A DNA stretch of 61,192 nt from an uncultured bacterium (GCA_903891095.1 CAITDI010000066.1:1-61192); one strand, 5' to 3'; positions 20,216-29,115 are shown, counted from the first letter of the stretch. The notes: generated from the sequence alone by a model not told the origin. Translations and numbers: made by a program.

Positions 20216-21159
20216 GCAACGCGCAATCGCTGTGCGAGAAGCACTGGATCGGCTCGCACCTCTCGATCGCGGGCGCGTTGCGCGCGGCGATCGACGAAGC
20301 CGTCGCGTTTCGCTTTGGCGCGGTGCAGATCTTCACGCGCAACCAGCGGCAGTGGACGCCCAAGCCGCTGGAGAAGGACGAGATCGCCGAGTTCCACGCC
20401 GCGCGCAAGGGCACGGTGTTCGCCGAAGGCGCGCGCATCGTGAGCCACAACAGCTACCTCGTGAACCTCGCGTCGCCCGACGCCGCGAACCTCGCGAAGT
20501 CGATGGCGTGCGAGCGCGCCGAGCTCGAGCGCTGCGAGCTGCTCGGCGTTCCCGTGTCGGTCGCGCATCCCGGTGCGCATCTCGGCACCGATGGCGCGCG
20601 CAAGCCGAAGGATCCGAACGACCTCGACGGCGAGCCGACCGCGGATGAGCTCGCGGGCCTCAAGCGCATCGCCAAGTCGATCGACCAGCTGCACAAGGAG
20701 CTCAAGGGCTACAAGGTGCGCATCGCGCTCGAGACGACGACGGGCACGGGCACGAACCTCGGCTACGCGTTCCATCATCTCGCGCGCATCCGCGACATGG
20801 TCAAGGAGCCTGAGCGCGTCGCGTACTGCATCGACACCTGCCATGTGTTCAGCGCGGGCTACGACGTCTCGACGCCCGCAAAGGCCAAGGCCACGCTCGC
20901 GCGCTTTGACGCCGAGGCGGGACTCGCGCATGTCGCGGCGATCCATGTGAACGACTCCGAGGCGCCGTTCGCGTCGCGCAAGGACCGGCACGCGCACATC
21001 GGCGAAGGCCTGTGCGGCGACGCGTGGTTCCAGGCGGTGCTGCGCCATCCTGCGTTTGCCACGGTGCCCAAGGTCCTCGAGACCGAGAAGGGCGACGCGC
21101 GCGACGGCCGCCCGTGGGATCTGGTCAACTCCGAGCGCCTCGCCGCGTTCGCGCGCTGA
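20212..21159 (+). CDS. nfo: Deoxyribonuclease IV (AP endonuclease)
   Basis: Cleaves DNA 5' of abasic sites during base-excision repair, using three metal ions in a TIM barrel. It has 315 residues, a little longer than typical (~285). Metal-ligand and signature segments are all present: IVSHNSYLVNLASPD, VAHPGAHLGTDG, ALETTTGTGTNLGYAF, YCIDTCHVFSAGYD, and HVNDSEAPFASRKDRHAHIG, where the final His-Ile-Gly is diagnostic. The frame is open much further upstream, but that part is the shadow of the upstream gene; the ATG at 20212 overlaps its stop codon (ATGA), so translation is probably coupled. Confidence 0.95.
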   Translation: MSNAQSLCEKHWIGSHLSIAGALRAAIDEAVAFRFGAVQIFTRNQRQWTPKPLEKDEIAEFHAARKGTVFAEGARIVSHNSYLVNLASPDAANLAKSMACERAELERCELLGVPVSVAHPGAHLGTDGARKPKDPNDLDGEPTADELAGLKRIAKSIDQLHKELKGYKVRIALETTTGTGTNLGYAFHHLARIRDMVKEPERVAYCIDTCHVFSAGYDVSTPAKAKATLARFDAEAGLAHVAAIHVNDSEAPFASRKDRHAHIGEGLCGDAWFQAVLRHPAFATVPKVLETEKGDARDGRPWDLVNSERLAAFAR

Positions 21160-21164
21160 TCGCG

Positions 21165-21170
21165 TAGTAT
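21165..21170 (+). promoter_or_regulatory. Candidate -10 box of queF (leaderless type)
   Basis: TAGTAT, 8 bases before the queF ATG at 21179 and within the 19-base gap after nfo. It would give queF its own start site despite the tight spacing. Confidence 0.42.
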
Positions 21171-21178
21171 CCCGCCCC

Positions 21179-21571
21179 ATGCCTGACGCAAGCCCAGTCG
21201 ATCCGTCGCTGCTCGAGTTCTTCGATTCGCCGAGCGATTCGCCGTTCATCATCGAGCACGTGAGCGATGAGTTCACTTCGGTGTGCCCGAAGACGGGCCA
21301 CCCGGACTTCGGCCGCATCATCCTGCGCTACCAGCCGGCCGCGGTGTGCGTCGAGCTCAAGAGCCTCAAGCTGTACTACCAGAGCTTCCGCAACGCGGGC
21401 ATCTTCTACGAGGCGGTCACCAATCGCCTGCGCGACGATCTCGCCGACGCGATGAGCCCGGTGTGGATGCAGGTCATCACCGACTGGAAGGGTCGCGGCG
21501 GAATCCGCTCGAAGATCGTTGCCACGCACGGCCACGTTCCCGACGCGTGGGTGGCGAAGCTGGACGCTTGA
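21179..21571 (+). CDS. queF: NADPH-dependent 7-cyano-7-deazaguanine reductase
   Basis: Reduces preQ0 to preQ1 in queuosine synthesis for tRNA. It has 130 residues, the short unimodular QueF type. The catalytic C36 lies in EFTSVCPKTGHPDFG, with the conserved Asp as D43. The NADPH-binding QueF motif is CVELKSLKLYYQSFRN near residue 60. The open frame begins further left inside nfo, but MPDASPVDPSLLEFF from the ATG at 21179 is the natural N-terminus. No other queuosine gene is in the window. The downstream gap to the convergent gene contains a fragment of the dispersed repeat family. Confidence 0.93.
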   Translation: MPDASPVDPSLLEFFDSPSDSPFIIEHVSDEFTSVCPKTGHPDFGRIILRYQPAAVCVELKSLKLYYQSFRNAGIFYEAVTNRLRDDLADAMSPVWMQVITDWKGRGGIRSKIVATHGHVPDAWVAKLDA

Positions 21572-21595
21572 TCGGCATCCGCTTGCGTGCATGAC

Positions 21596-21626
21596 ACCAA
21601 AGCGAGCGCGCGCACGGCGCGAGCGC
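21596..21626. repeat. Fragment of the dispersed intergenic repeat family
   Basis: These 31 bases are identical to the reverse complement of 31436-31466, at one edge of the 31.4-kb repeat copy. The fragment lies between the convergent ends of queF and the 902-residue gene. The rest of the repeat is missing here. Confidence 0.7.
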
Positions 21627-21679
21627 TCAAGGACTTCGCGGACTCCGCTTGCGGCTTCGGCCTTAGGCGTGCATGACCG

Positions 21680-24388
21680 TCAGCCGCCGAACTGGATCGT
21701 CGGCATCGCGCGCTTCTTCTTCGCGGGGAGTTCGCCGATGTCCTTGGCCTTCTCGGCGCCGACTTCGACGAGCAGCATCTCCTGCAGCTTGCGGAACGAC
21801 GACGCCTCGATCTGCTCGAGGTCCTCGCGCAGCTTCTTCTGCTCGCGCATGCGGTTCTGCATGCTGGCCATCTGCGCGGAGGGATCCTCCTGCTTCGCGC
21901 CCCTGGCCTCGGATGCCTTGGCCTCGGATGCCTTGCGCATGTCCTCGATGTAGCTTTCGCAGCGCGTCTCGCGGGTCTCGATCCAGTCGCTGCGCATTGC
22001 GGCGAGCTTGGCCTTGGCGGAGTCGCTCATGCCTTCGATCGCGGCGGCCTTGGTGAAGAACGGCTCGAGGTCGCGCATGCCGCGGTAGACCGAGGGATTC
22101 GCGGCGCGGAGGAATCCGCGGCGAACGGCCTTCTGCGCGGCGATGTCGCCGTCGAGCGCGGCGACAAGCGTGTCGACCGTGCGGCGGTTGTTGTCGGCGA
22201 TGCGGCCGCGTGCCTTGGTGATCTTGGACTCGACGGCCTGCAGCTTCTCGACGGTCTCGCCTTCGATCTGCACGGCTTGGCTGACCTTGACCTGGCCGTT
22301 GCCGCTGTCCTCGGTGACTTCCTTGGTCGCGTTCTGGAACAGTCGGTAGCGCTCGGCCTCGAGGGTCTTGACCTCGCTCTTCATCGAGCGGATCGAGTCG
22401 ACGGATGCCTCGTCCCACGACTTGAGGTCGCCCGCGACCTTGGCGCGCGCGGCGTCGGCGAGCGCGGCGGCCTCGACGATCGCGACGAGATCCGCGGACT
22501 GCGCGCCGGTCTCGCCCGGGAGCAGGCGCACGCGTGCGCGCGCGCGGCGTGCCGCGGCGAGCGCGTCGTTTTTGTCGTTCGCGACGACGGCCTTGAGCTC
22601 GTCGAACATCTGCTCCTCGAGCGTGTCGATCGCCTCGATGAGCTTGGGGTTGTCGCCAGATGCGAAGCCGGAGACTTCGCCATCGCCGCCGACGGAGAGC
22701 TGGAACGTCATCGCGCCGCCGTCGGCGCCGCCGACTTCGATCTGCTGCTGCTTGGGCGCGAGTTCCTTCTCGGCCACGGTGCGGGCCTCGACGGCGCGCG
22801 CGATGATCTCGTCGAGCAGGCCGCGCGTGTCCTTGCCAAAGCCGAGCTTGTTGGCGAGCTGGTCGATTTCTTCGCCATTCATCGGGCGCGGGACGCGCTG
22901 GCCGCCGCCACCGATGCCGCCGAAGAACATGCCGCTTTCCATCATGTCGTCGCCCGAGAGCACGATCATGTTGTCGCCGCCGGGACCCGCCATCACGGCG
23001 CTCACCGCGATCGTGGCCTCGCCGGCGATCGCTCCGCCGATTGCACCCTGGATCGCATCCTGGATTCCGACGCGGTCGAGCTTCTTGCCGTCGACGTCGG
23101 CGGGCTTCTCGATGCCGAGCAGCGCGCGCAGCGTGTCGGCGTCGCGCGTGTCGATGCCCGCGAGTTCATCGCGCAGGCGCTTGAGCTTGTCGTCGGCCTT
23201 GGCTCTTTCGTCCATGGCTCTTTCGTCCGTGGCGTTTTCGTCCTGCTGATCTCCGCTCATGATGATGCGGATGCCGATGCCGTCCTCGGTCGGCGGATGC
23301 GCGTCGATCTCGCTCATCAAGTCGTTGTAGAGCGGGCGCACGGACAGCTCGTGCGACTCGAGCAGCGCCGTGACTGCGGGGAACTTGGACTCGTCGAGTT
23401 CCTTCTTCTTGCGCTTGGCGACGGCGAGGTCGGCGACGGTGTCGAACTCGCTCTTGGTTCGGATCGTGGGGTAGACCGCGCTGAGCATCGCGTTGCGGAG
23501 CGTGCGCGCCTTGATCGGCTCGAGCAGGCCGCTCACGTTGTCGAGCGCGTCGCGCTGGAGCTTGCGGATCTCGCCGGCGATCTTGTTGCACTCGACGTTG
23601 GCCTGCGCCTGCACGTCGCGCATCTTCTTGAACCACTCTTCGCCGGGCGGCGCTTGCTCTGCGGGTTGCTCGCCGTCGGCAGCGGGGGCGGCGTCGGGGC
23701 CGCCGTTGAGGCCCATTTCCTCGCGGAGTTCCGCGACGCGCACGCTGCGGTTGATGGCGGCGGTGGCGTAGCTCTCCAGCAGCCGCGCGAACTCGGCCTC
23801 GTAGCCGAACAGCGAATGCAGGATGAAGCGACGGTCCTCGGGATCGAGATCCGCAAAGACCGGCTGCGCGCAGATGTTGAACTCGAGCGCCTTGGCGCCG
23901 AGGCCGAACGGCGGGGCGAGCGCTGCGCAGCGGCGGCGAACGAGCGCGAGGCGAAGGCGCTCGACGCTCTCGCTCGCTTGCGACGGAAGCAGTCCCGCGA
24001 GCTCGGCAGTGAGCTGGTCATCGAGCTGTGCGGCGCGCTCGAAGATGCGGCGGCGCGCTTCGGCGTCCTTCTTGGCGTTGGCGACGGTGCGCGAGAGATC
24101 GAACAGGTTGTCCTTGCCCTTGGCGAACGTGGGATCGACCTCGCGCTCCTCGAACTCGCGGAAGCGCTTGAAGTACGCCTCGTGCAGCGGCAGCGCGGTG
24201 TCCTTGGTCGAGTCGGGCATGCCGCACTCGAGCAGCATGGTCTCGAACTGCGCGGCCGAGACGGGCGACGGCAGCTGGCGGCCGAACTGCGCATCCGCGC
24301 GCGGCGCGAGCGCGATCGGCGCGGCGAGGGCGACCGCGAGGGCGAGCGAAGCGATGGGGCGAAGAAGGTGGGCGAGGTGCTTGTTCAT
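21680..24388 (-). CDS. Large secreted, mostly helical protein of unknown function
   Basis: A 902-residue protein with a clear signal peptide (HLLRPIASLALAVALAAPIA..., cleavage near ADA-QFG at about residue 34). Beyond that I recognise no domain. The sequence is dominated by charged, Ala-rich helices likely to form coiled coils (residues ~70-330 and ~590-860). They are interrupted near residues 425-510 by a Gly/Met-rich stretch (AIQGAIGGAIAGEATIAVSA, then SGMFFGGIGGGGQ). A short acidic duplication, DERAMDERAKADD, lies near residue 390. The C-terminus is basic (PAKKKRAMPTIQFGG). It probably sits in the periplasm. A secreted esterase ends 100 bases upstream on the same strand. Codon use matches its neighbours, giving no sign of recent transfer. 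Confidence 0.75.
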   Translation of the reverse strand: MNKHLAHLLRPIASLALAVALAAPIALAPRADAQFGRQLPSPVSAAQFETMLLECGMPDSTKDTALPLHEAYFKRFREFEEREVDPTFAKGKDNLFDLSRTVANAKKDAEARRRIFERAAQLDDQLTAELAGLLPSQASESVERLRLALVRRRCAALAPPFGLGAKALEFNICAQPVFADLDPEDRRFILHSLFGYEAEFARLLESYATAAINRSVRVAELREEMGLNGGPDAAPAADGEQPAEQAPPGEEWFKKMRDVQAQANVECNKIAGEIRKLQRDALDNVSGLLEPIKARTLRNAMLSAVYPTIRTKSEFDTVADLAVAKRKKKELDESKFPAVTALLESHELSVRPLYNDLMSEIDAHPPTEDGIGIRIIMSGDQQDENATDERAMDERAKADDKLKRLRDELAGIDTRDADTLRALLGIEKPADVDGKKLDRVGIQDAIQGAIGGAIAGEATIAVSAVMAGPGGDNMIVLSGDDMMESGMFFGGIGGGGQRVPRPMNGEEIDQLANKLGFGKDTRGLLDEIIARAVEARTVAEKELAPKQQQIEVGGADGGAMTFQLSVGGDGEVSGFASGDNPKLIEAIDTLEEQMFDELKAVVANDKNDALAAARRARARVRLLPGETGAQSADLVAIVEAAALADAARAKVAGDLKSWDEASVDSIRSMKSEVKTLEAERYRLFQNATKEVTEDSGNGQVKVSQAVQIEGETVEKLQAVESKITKARGRIADNNRRTVDTLVAALDGDIAAQKAVRRGFLRAANPSVYRGMRDLEPFFTKAAAIEGMSDSAKAKLAAMRSDWIETRETRCESYIEDMRKASEAKASEARGAKQEDPSAQMASMQNRMREQKKLREDLEQIEASSFRKLQEMLLVEVGAEKAKDIGELPAKKKRAMPTIQFGG

Positions 24389-24488
24389 GGCGTCGTCGTC
24401 TTGAGTTCGGTGGGGACCGTGATGCGCGGGACGGAAGTATCCGTCGATCGCGGGTGCAATATCGGCTGAATCGCGGGATTTCCGCGCG

Positions 24489-26234
24489 TTACCGCGGAGG
24501 CTTGGCGGTGCCTGCCGAGGGGGCGGGGCGCGGGTCGGGCTTCATGCCCGGAATCGGATCGGCGAGTCCGTTGGCGCGGAAATGCTCGACGATCCCGCGG
24601 TGGAATCGCAGCTGCGCCGCCGAGTACGCGGTGTCGTGGGTGAGCCCGTCGAGGAGCTCGATGTAGCCGGGGCCGTCGGCGGGCTTGTCGCCGCGCGCGC
24701 GGGCGGCGGTGCGCCAGGCCTCGAGCTTGCCCTTGAGGCGGGCGACCGCCTCGTTGAGGTAGTACGAATCGCGCGTGCCGCACACGAGCCGGATGCGGGT
24801 CGCGAACAGGTCCGCCACCCGCGCGGGCTCGCGCTCGAACAGCTTGGCGATGTCGTGGCGCGACCACGCCTCGACGGTCACGGGGTCGATGGCACCGCTG
24901 GTCGGATCGCACAGTCGACGGGGCGCCGCATGCGCGGGGTCGTAGGGCGACCACATCGCGTCCCACGCGGCCCACTGCTCGCCGCCGCGGCCGTTGGGGT
25001 CGATCGCGTACTCGGAGCCGACCTCGTCGCGCACGGTCATGAACACGCGGTCTTCGTTCGGCCCGAGCGGGCCGCGGTAGCTCGGCGTCTCGCTGCCGTC
25101 GCCGCCGATGAAGAGGCTCGCCTCGCGGTAGATGTCGGTGCGCTGGAACGCGCTGAAGTCGACGGGATCGGGCGAGCTCGCGAAGCACGCGCCGAACGTC
25201 GCGGGGTACGAGAGCGCGAGGTGGACCGATGTCCATCCGCCGCTCGAGTGGCCGGTGACGATGCGCGCTTCTGGCTTGGAAATCAGGCGAAATCGCTCCT
25301 CGAGGAACGGCACGAACTCCTCGACCAGCGCCTTGCCGACTGGACCGTTGGTCTCGGAGTCGCAGAACCCGTGATGGCCCCACGCCGTCTCGGCGTCGAG
25401 GAACACCCACACCGCCTGCGGGATCGCGACGCGCGCATCGGGCGAGCGCAACGCGGCGGCGGCGCTGGCCGCGTCGAGGTGGTTGCCGCCGAAGCCGCTG
25501 ATCACATAGATCGTCGGCCACATGCGGCGCGGATACGAAAGGTCGTCGTAGCCAAACGGCAGCACGACTCCCGCACGCATGTTCACGTCGCGGCGGAAGT
25601 GCTTCGACAGCAGGGCGCTCTTGCGCTCGATCCACTCGACGCCCGGCGTCGCGGGCGGCTTGGTCGCCTCGACGCGATGGACGAGCTCGATGCGGATTTC
25701 GTCGGCGCGGTCGGGCGAGAGCTCGATGCGCACGGGCTCGGACAGGATGTCGCCCGGACCGACGTGCCCGCGCTCGGTGAAATCGGTGTCGAGCACGGCC
25801 TGCACACGCCACGCGCCGTCCAGGAGGTCGAGCGGACCGCCGAACGTCGTCGCGTTCGAGTCGTCGAGGGTGATGGTCGCGCCGTCGGTCGCCGCGGGGA
25901 CCGCGACCGAGGCGATCGGCTGGAGCTTCTGAAAGAACGGGCCCTCGACGGGGGACTCGCCGGCCCACCGCGCGGTGTCGGGGACGAAGAAGAGCACGAT
26001 GCGGCCGGAGGTCGGCGGTGCTGGCGGCGCAGCGGGGTCGGGCGTCGCGTCAGGTTTCTTGTCGCCCTGCGGCGCGATCTTGAAGAGATATCGGTCTCTT
26101 GGCGCGGGCTTCGCGTCCTGTTCGGACGCGGTGGGCGCTTGGGCCATCGCGATGGCTGCGCACGCGAGGGTCGCGATCGCGGCAAGTCCGCGCGACAAGT
26201 GGGCGTGTTGGAAGTCGTTGCTGAAGTGCCGCAT
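24489..26234 (-). CDS. Secreted esterase (esterase D / enterochelin esterase-like alpha/beta hydrolase)
   Basis: A 581-residue exported hydrolase. The N-terminal hydrophobic segment LSRGLAAIATLACAAIAMAQ is a signal peptide. A Pro/Ala/Asp-rich linker (~35-77) precedes a beta domain (~78-190). The hydrolase core follows, with the nucleophile elbow GHSSG (S330), an oxyanion-side YVISGFGGNHLD near residue 243, and a likely catalytic His in LLDGLTHDTAY near the C-terminus. The overall look is of the PF00756 esterase family, which includes feruloyl and enterochelin esterases. The substrate is unknown. The start at 26234 gives the whole signal peptide. It diverges from the lipoprotein at 26385. Confidence 0.82.
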   Translation of the reverse strand: MRHFSNDFQHAHLSRGLAAIATLACAAIAMAQAPTASEQDAKPAPRDRYLFKIAPQGDKKPDATPDPAAPPAPPTSGRIVLFFVPDTARWAGESPVEGPFFQKLQPIASVAVPAATDGATITLDDSNATTFGGPLDLLDGAWRVQAVLDTDFTERGHVGPGDILSEPVRIELSPDRADEIRIELVHRVEATKPPATPGVEWIERKSALLSKHFRRDVNMRAGVVLPFGYDDLSYPRRMWPTIYVISGFGGNHLDAASAAAALRSPDARVAIPQAVWVFLDAETAWGHHGFCDSETNGPVGKALVEEFVPFLEERFRLISKPEARIVTGHSSGGWTSVHLALSYPATFGACFASSPDPVDFSAFQRTDIYREASLFIGGDGSETPSYRGPLGPNEDRVFMTVRDEVGSEYAIDPNGRGGEQWAAWDAMWSPYDPAHAAPRRLCDPTSGAIDPVTVEAWSRHDIAKLFEREPARVADLFATRIRLVCGTRDSYYLNEAVARLKGKLEAWRTAARARGDKPADGPGYIELLDGLTHDTAYSAAQLRFHRGIVEHFRANGLADPIPGMKPDPRPAPSAGTAKPPR

Positions 26235-26384
26235 GCGCTGATTGATACCCGCTAGCCGAGCCGATACACCGACTCTCGGGCGCGGATGCGTGCATTCACG
26301 CCGGATTTCGGGAGTTGACGTCGCCGTCGCAGGCGCTGTTGCAGTCGTTGTCGTAGGCGTTGTTGCAGATCAGGAGTCGAAGCC

Positions 26385-27233
26385 ATGCTCGAAGGATCGG
26401 TCCGCTCGTTCGTCGTCATCGCCGCTGTCGCCGTTTCGGCCATCGCAGGTTGCACCGCGACTCATCCGCTCGACGAGACCGTTGCCGGCGTCCGCCGCGA
26501 CGCGCGCGAAGCCGTGCGCTCGTACACCTTCTCCAACGACGAGCCCGTCGAGCTCAAGACCACGGGGCCGCTGGCCTTCGACGTCGAGAACTTCGCCGGC
26601 AACGTGACCATCCGCGCCGACCGCAAGGTGACCTCGACCGTGATCGAGGCGCGCCGCGGCGGTTCGCACGGCATTGGCCGCCGCGAGGAGTCCGATGCCG
26701 CGCTCAAGGAAATCAACTGGACCGCGACCCTCGAGCCGCGCGAGGGTGGTGGCGACAAGCTCGTCGTCCGCTCCAGTACGCAGAGCGCGGAGCCGCACTT
26801 CCTCCGCCTCGATCTCGAGATCCTCACGCCCGCGATCGACACCGTGAAGGTGCGCTCGACCCGCGGCGATGTCGTCGTCATCGAGAACCAGGGCGTCGTC
26901 GACATCGAGACGACCCGCGGCGACGTGCGCATGATGACCCCGTGGCCGATGACCGGCCCGATCACGATCCTCACCAGCGACGGCTCGATCGACTACCGCG
27001 TGCGCGGCGAGTCGAAGGGCGCGTTCGACTGCGAATCGCACGGCGGCGAGGTGCGCCAGCGTTGCCTGTTCGGCAAGTGGCTTGCGCTCGACGCGTCGAA
27101 CAACCAGGAGCGCCTGCACGCCGTGCTCAACGGCGGGACGAACCCCGTTGTTCTCCGCACCAGCGGCAAGAACATCCGCGTGGCGGTGGTTGCGGATCCG
27201 ATCGTGGTTGGGACTGAGATCGTCGATCCGTGA
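26385..27233 (+). CDS. Lipoprotein with putative adhesin-like (DUF4097-type) beta domain
   Basis: A 282-residue predicted lipoprotein. The N-terminal hydrophobic stretch ends in a lipobox (VSAIAGC, Cys about residue 23). The body is a run of short beta strands alternating with turns (VENFAGNVTIRADRKV; VKVRSTRGDVVVIENQGVVD; IETTRGDVRMMTPWPMTG; ILTSDGSIDYRVRGE), the pattern of DUF4097-type right-handed beta-solenoid proteins. CAGGAG at 26371-26376 lies 8 bases before the ATG. It diverges from the esterase. The role is unknown; exposure on the envelope is likely from the lipobox. Confidence 0.78.
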   Translation: MLEGSVRSFVVIAAVAVSAIAGCTATHPLDETVAGVRRDAREAVRSYTFSNDEPVELKTTGPLAFDVENFAGNVTIRADRKVTSTVIEARRGGSHGIGRREESDAALKEINWTATLEPREGGGDKLVVRSSTQSAEPHFLRLDLEILTPAIDTVKVRSTRGDVVVIENQGVVDIETTRGDVRMMTPWPMTGPITILTSDGSIDYRVRGESKGAFDCESHGGEVRQRCLFGKWLALDASNNQERLHAVLNGGTNPVVLRTSGKNIRVAVVADPIVVGTEIVDP

Positions 27234-27288
27234 AGTGAGCGGTCGCGGCGTGCGCCCGGCGCGCGCGAAAGCACGGCTTTCGCCTGAC

Positions 27289-27430
27289 GGGCATTCACGG
27301 CTTTCGAAGGCTCACGGTTGTGATCGTGGGCGACGACCTGTCGTGGACCACGACCTGCGTGAATGCCCGTGGGCGGAAGCCCGCGGCACGCTGGACGTCA
27401 TCACCACCAAAGCGCGCGCGCGTCCCTCTC
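27289..27430. repeat. Dispersed multi-hairpin repeat, copy 1
   Basis: Inverted outer arms GGGCATTCA (27289-27297) and TGAATGCCC (27360-27368) enclose a perfect odd palindrome GTCGTGGACCACGAC. The right arm runs into a second hairpin, CCGTGGGC-GGAA-GCCCGCGG (27367-27386), with a GNRA-type loop. An inverted, similar copy lies at 31433-31610, and the core recurs at 55300. No transposase is encoded, so it behaves like a REP/MITE-type element. Confidence 0.75.
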
Positions 27431-27441
27431 CTGCGCTCTGC

Positions 27442-27447
27442 TAGAGT
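27442..27447 (+). promoter_or_regulatory. Candidate -10 box of rlmE (leaderless type)
   Basis: TAGAGT followed by 6 bases and the GTG start at 27454. The stretch TAGAGTCTCCGC closely parallels TAGACTCTCCGC before nuoH. Confidence 0.45.
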
Positions 27448-27453
27448 CTCCGC

Positions 27454-28143
27454 GTGAAAGAAGTTCAAGACCACTGGTTCCGACTCGCCAAGGAAGAGGG
27501 CTACCGCTCTCGCGCGGCGTACAAGTTCATCGACATCGATGATCGCAAGCGGCTGCTCCGTCGCGGCGATCGCGTGCTGGATGCGGGCGCGGCGCCGGGC
27601 AGCTGGTCGCAGGTCGCTGCGACGCGCGTCGGCCCCAAGGGCGAGGTCGTCGCGGTCGATCTCAAGCAGATCAACGGCGGCGGCTATCCGTCGAATGTGC
27701 GCCTGATCCAGGCCGACCTGCGTGAGCTCACGCTGGCCGAGATGGGCGGTCGCCCGTTTGACGTGGTCATTTCCGACATGGCGCCCGACACGACCGGCGA
27801 CCCGATGGGCGACGCGATGCGTTCGGCGCGGCTCTGCCACGACCTGCTCGATCGCTGCGTCCAGTGGCTCCGCCAGGGCGGCAATCTCACGATGAAGGTC
27901 TTCGAGGGCGGCGAGTACCCCGAGCTGCTCAAGCGGGCCAGCCGCATGTTCGAGGAAGCCAAGGGCTACAAGCCGCGGGCGTCGCGCGCCGAGAGCGTCG
28001 AGATGTTCGTGGTCTGCCTCGGCTACCGCGGCAACGACGGCTTCGTGCAGAACGCCGAGACCGCGATGCTGCCCAAGCGCAAGCCGTCGAAGGGCTGGGG
28101 CGCGTCGTCGGGCGCCGATTCGGGCGCCGATTCGGGCGACTGA
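27454..28143 (+). CDS. rlmE: 23S rRNA 2'-O-methyltransferase (FtsJ/RrmJ)
   Basis: Methylates the 2'-OH of a conserved uridine in the 23S rRNA A-loop, using S-adenosylmethionine. It has 229 residues. The SAM-binding motif is VLDAGAAPGSWSQVA (from residue 41). The catalytic tetrad can be placed as K24, D108 (ISDMAPD), K148 (LTMKVFEG) and E183 (SVEMFVV), with spacing matching E. coli RrmJ. The start is the GTG at 27454; there is no Shine-Dalgarno, but a TAGAGT box lies 6 bases upstream. The C-terminal tail is basic and then ends in a short duplicated SGADSGAD tract, encoded by a 15-base tandem repeat and probably dispensable. Confidence 0.94.
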   Translation: MKEVQDHWFRLAKEEGYRSRAAYKFIDIDDRKRLLRRGDRVLDAGAAPGSWSQVAATRVGPKGEVVAVDLKQINGGGYPSNVRLIQADLRELTLAEMGGRPFDVVISDMAPDTTGDPMGDAMRSARLCHDLLDRCVQWLRQGGNLTMKVFEGGEYPELLKRASRMFEEAKGYKPRASRAESVEMFVVCLGYRGNDGFVQNAETAMLPKRKPSKGWGASSGADSGADSGD

Positions 28144-28275
28144 CGGGCGCGGTTCCTGCGCGGAACCCGCACGCCTTGCCCGTCCTGCATTCCAAACCCA
28201 GCGTGGCGGGCTCTCCGTCGCGGGCATGACTGTTGCAAGGGACTCCTGCGGTTCACTCCGCACAAAGGAGCTTCT

Positions 28276-29115
28276 ATGCAGGTCAACAGCGCTTCTCTCA
28301 ACGCCGCCATGATGGCGAGCAAGCTTCGCCCCGCGGCGCGGCAGAACACCGCAGCCGGTGCGTTTGCCGCCGCCTCGACGCAGGCGACCACTGGCTCCGA
28401 CCCCACCTCGGCCGGCGGCCCGATCGGGCTCAAGGACGCGGAAGAGCCGCAGTCGCTCGTGAACCGCATCATGCAGCACTGGGGCAGCTCCGATGCCGAC
28501 AGCGATCTCAACGCCGACGGCACCGTGGATGCGACCGATCTTGCCGAGGCGCTCAACCGCCAGCAGACCGCGGGGGGCGCGGACGGACACACCGGCAAGG
28601 TCCTCGACACCTGGGGCAACTCCGGTGGCGCGACCGACCTCAACGGCGACGGCACCGTCGACGCGCGTGATCTGGCGGAAGCGCTCAATGGCACGACGGC
28701 TGGGCGTTCGACGTCCGCCCCCGCTCCGGGCAAGCCGGCTCCCGAAGAGGTCGTGAAGAAGATCGTCGATGCGACTTTCGCGGCACGCGACGCCGACGGC
28801 GACGGCACGCTCGTCGCCAATGAGTTCGGCAAGGCCAGCACGGGCCTGTTCGACCAGATCGACCTCGACAAGAGCGGTGGCGTCCAGCGCGAGGAGCTCG
28901 GCAAGGCGATCCTTGCGGACTTCAACAAGCTCGGCGCGCAGTCCAAGAGCGTCTCGCCCGATGCGTTCGCGAGCCGATGGATGGCGGCCCTGACCGGCAA
29001 CGGTCCGGCGCCGAATGTCGGCCAGTTCCAGCGCATGCAGGAGCTGTTCGCCAAGCAGCCGTCGCAGGCGCATCGATCCGCCTCTCAATCAAGCATCCTG
29101 TCCGTTCGCGCGTGA
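28276..29115 (+). CDS. EF-hand/dockerin-repeat calcium-binding protein without signal peptide
   Basis: A 279-residue protein with two dockerin-like loops, DLNADGTVDATDLAEAL (~82-98) and DLNGDGTVDARDLAEAL (~115-131). A pair of classical EF-hand loops follows (DADGDGTLVANEF ~174; DLDKSGGVQREEL ~196). The N-terminus (MQVNSASLNAAMMASKLRP) is hydrophilic, with no signal sequence. Most dockerin-bearing proteins are exported, so this one either works in the cytoplasm or leaves by a signal-less route. AAAGGAG lies just before the ATG, confirming the start. Pro/Ala/Thr-rich linkers separate the modules. The partner and role are unknown. Confidence 0.8.
   Translation: MQVNSASLNAAMMASKLRPAARQNTAAGAFAAASTQATTGSDPTSAGGPIGLKDAEEPQSLVNRIMQHWGSSDADSDLNADGTVDATDLAEALNRQQTAGGADGHTGKVLDTWGNSGGATDLNGDGTVDARDLAEALNGTTAGRSTSAPAPGKPAPEEVVKKIVDATFAARDADGDGTLVANEFGKASTGLFDQIDLDKSGGVQREELGKAILADFNKLGAQSKSVSPDAFASRWMAALTGNGPAPNVGQFQRMQELFAKQPSQAHRSASQSSILSVRA

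Noticed and set aside
22277-24469. 730-residue plus-strand frame opposite the 902-residue gene
   Set aside because: No signal peptide or motif; the minus-strand frame has a clear signal peptide and matching start.
26300-26378. Repeated GTTGTTGCAG-like units before the lipoprotein gene
   Set aside because: Only two to three imperfect units of 10-13 bases; too short and degenerate to call a repeat element.
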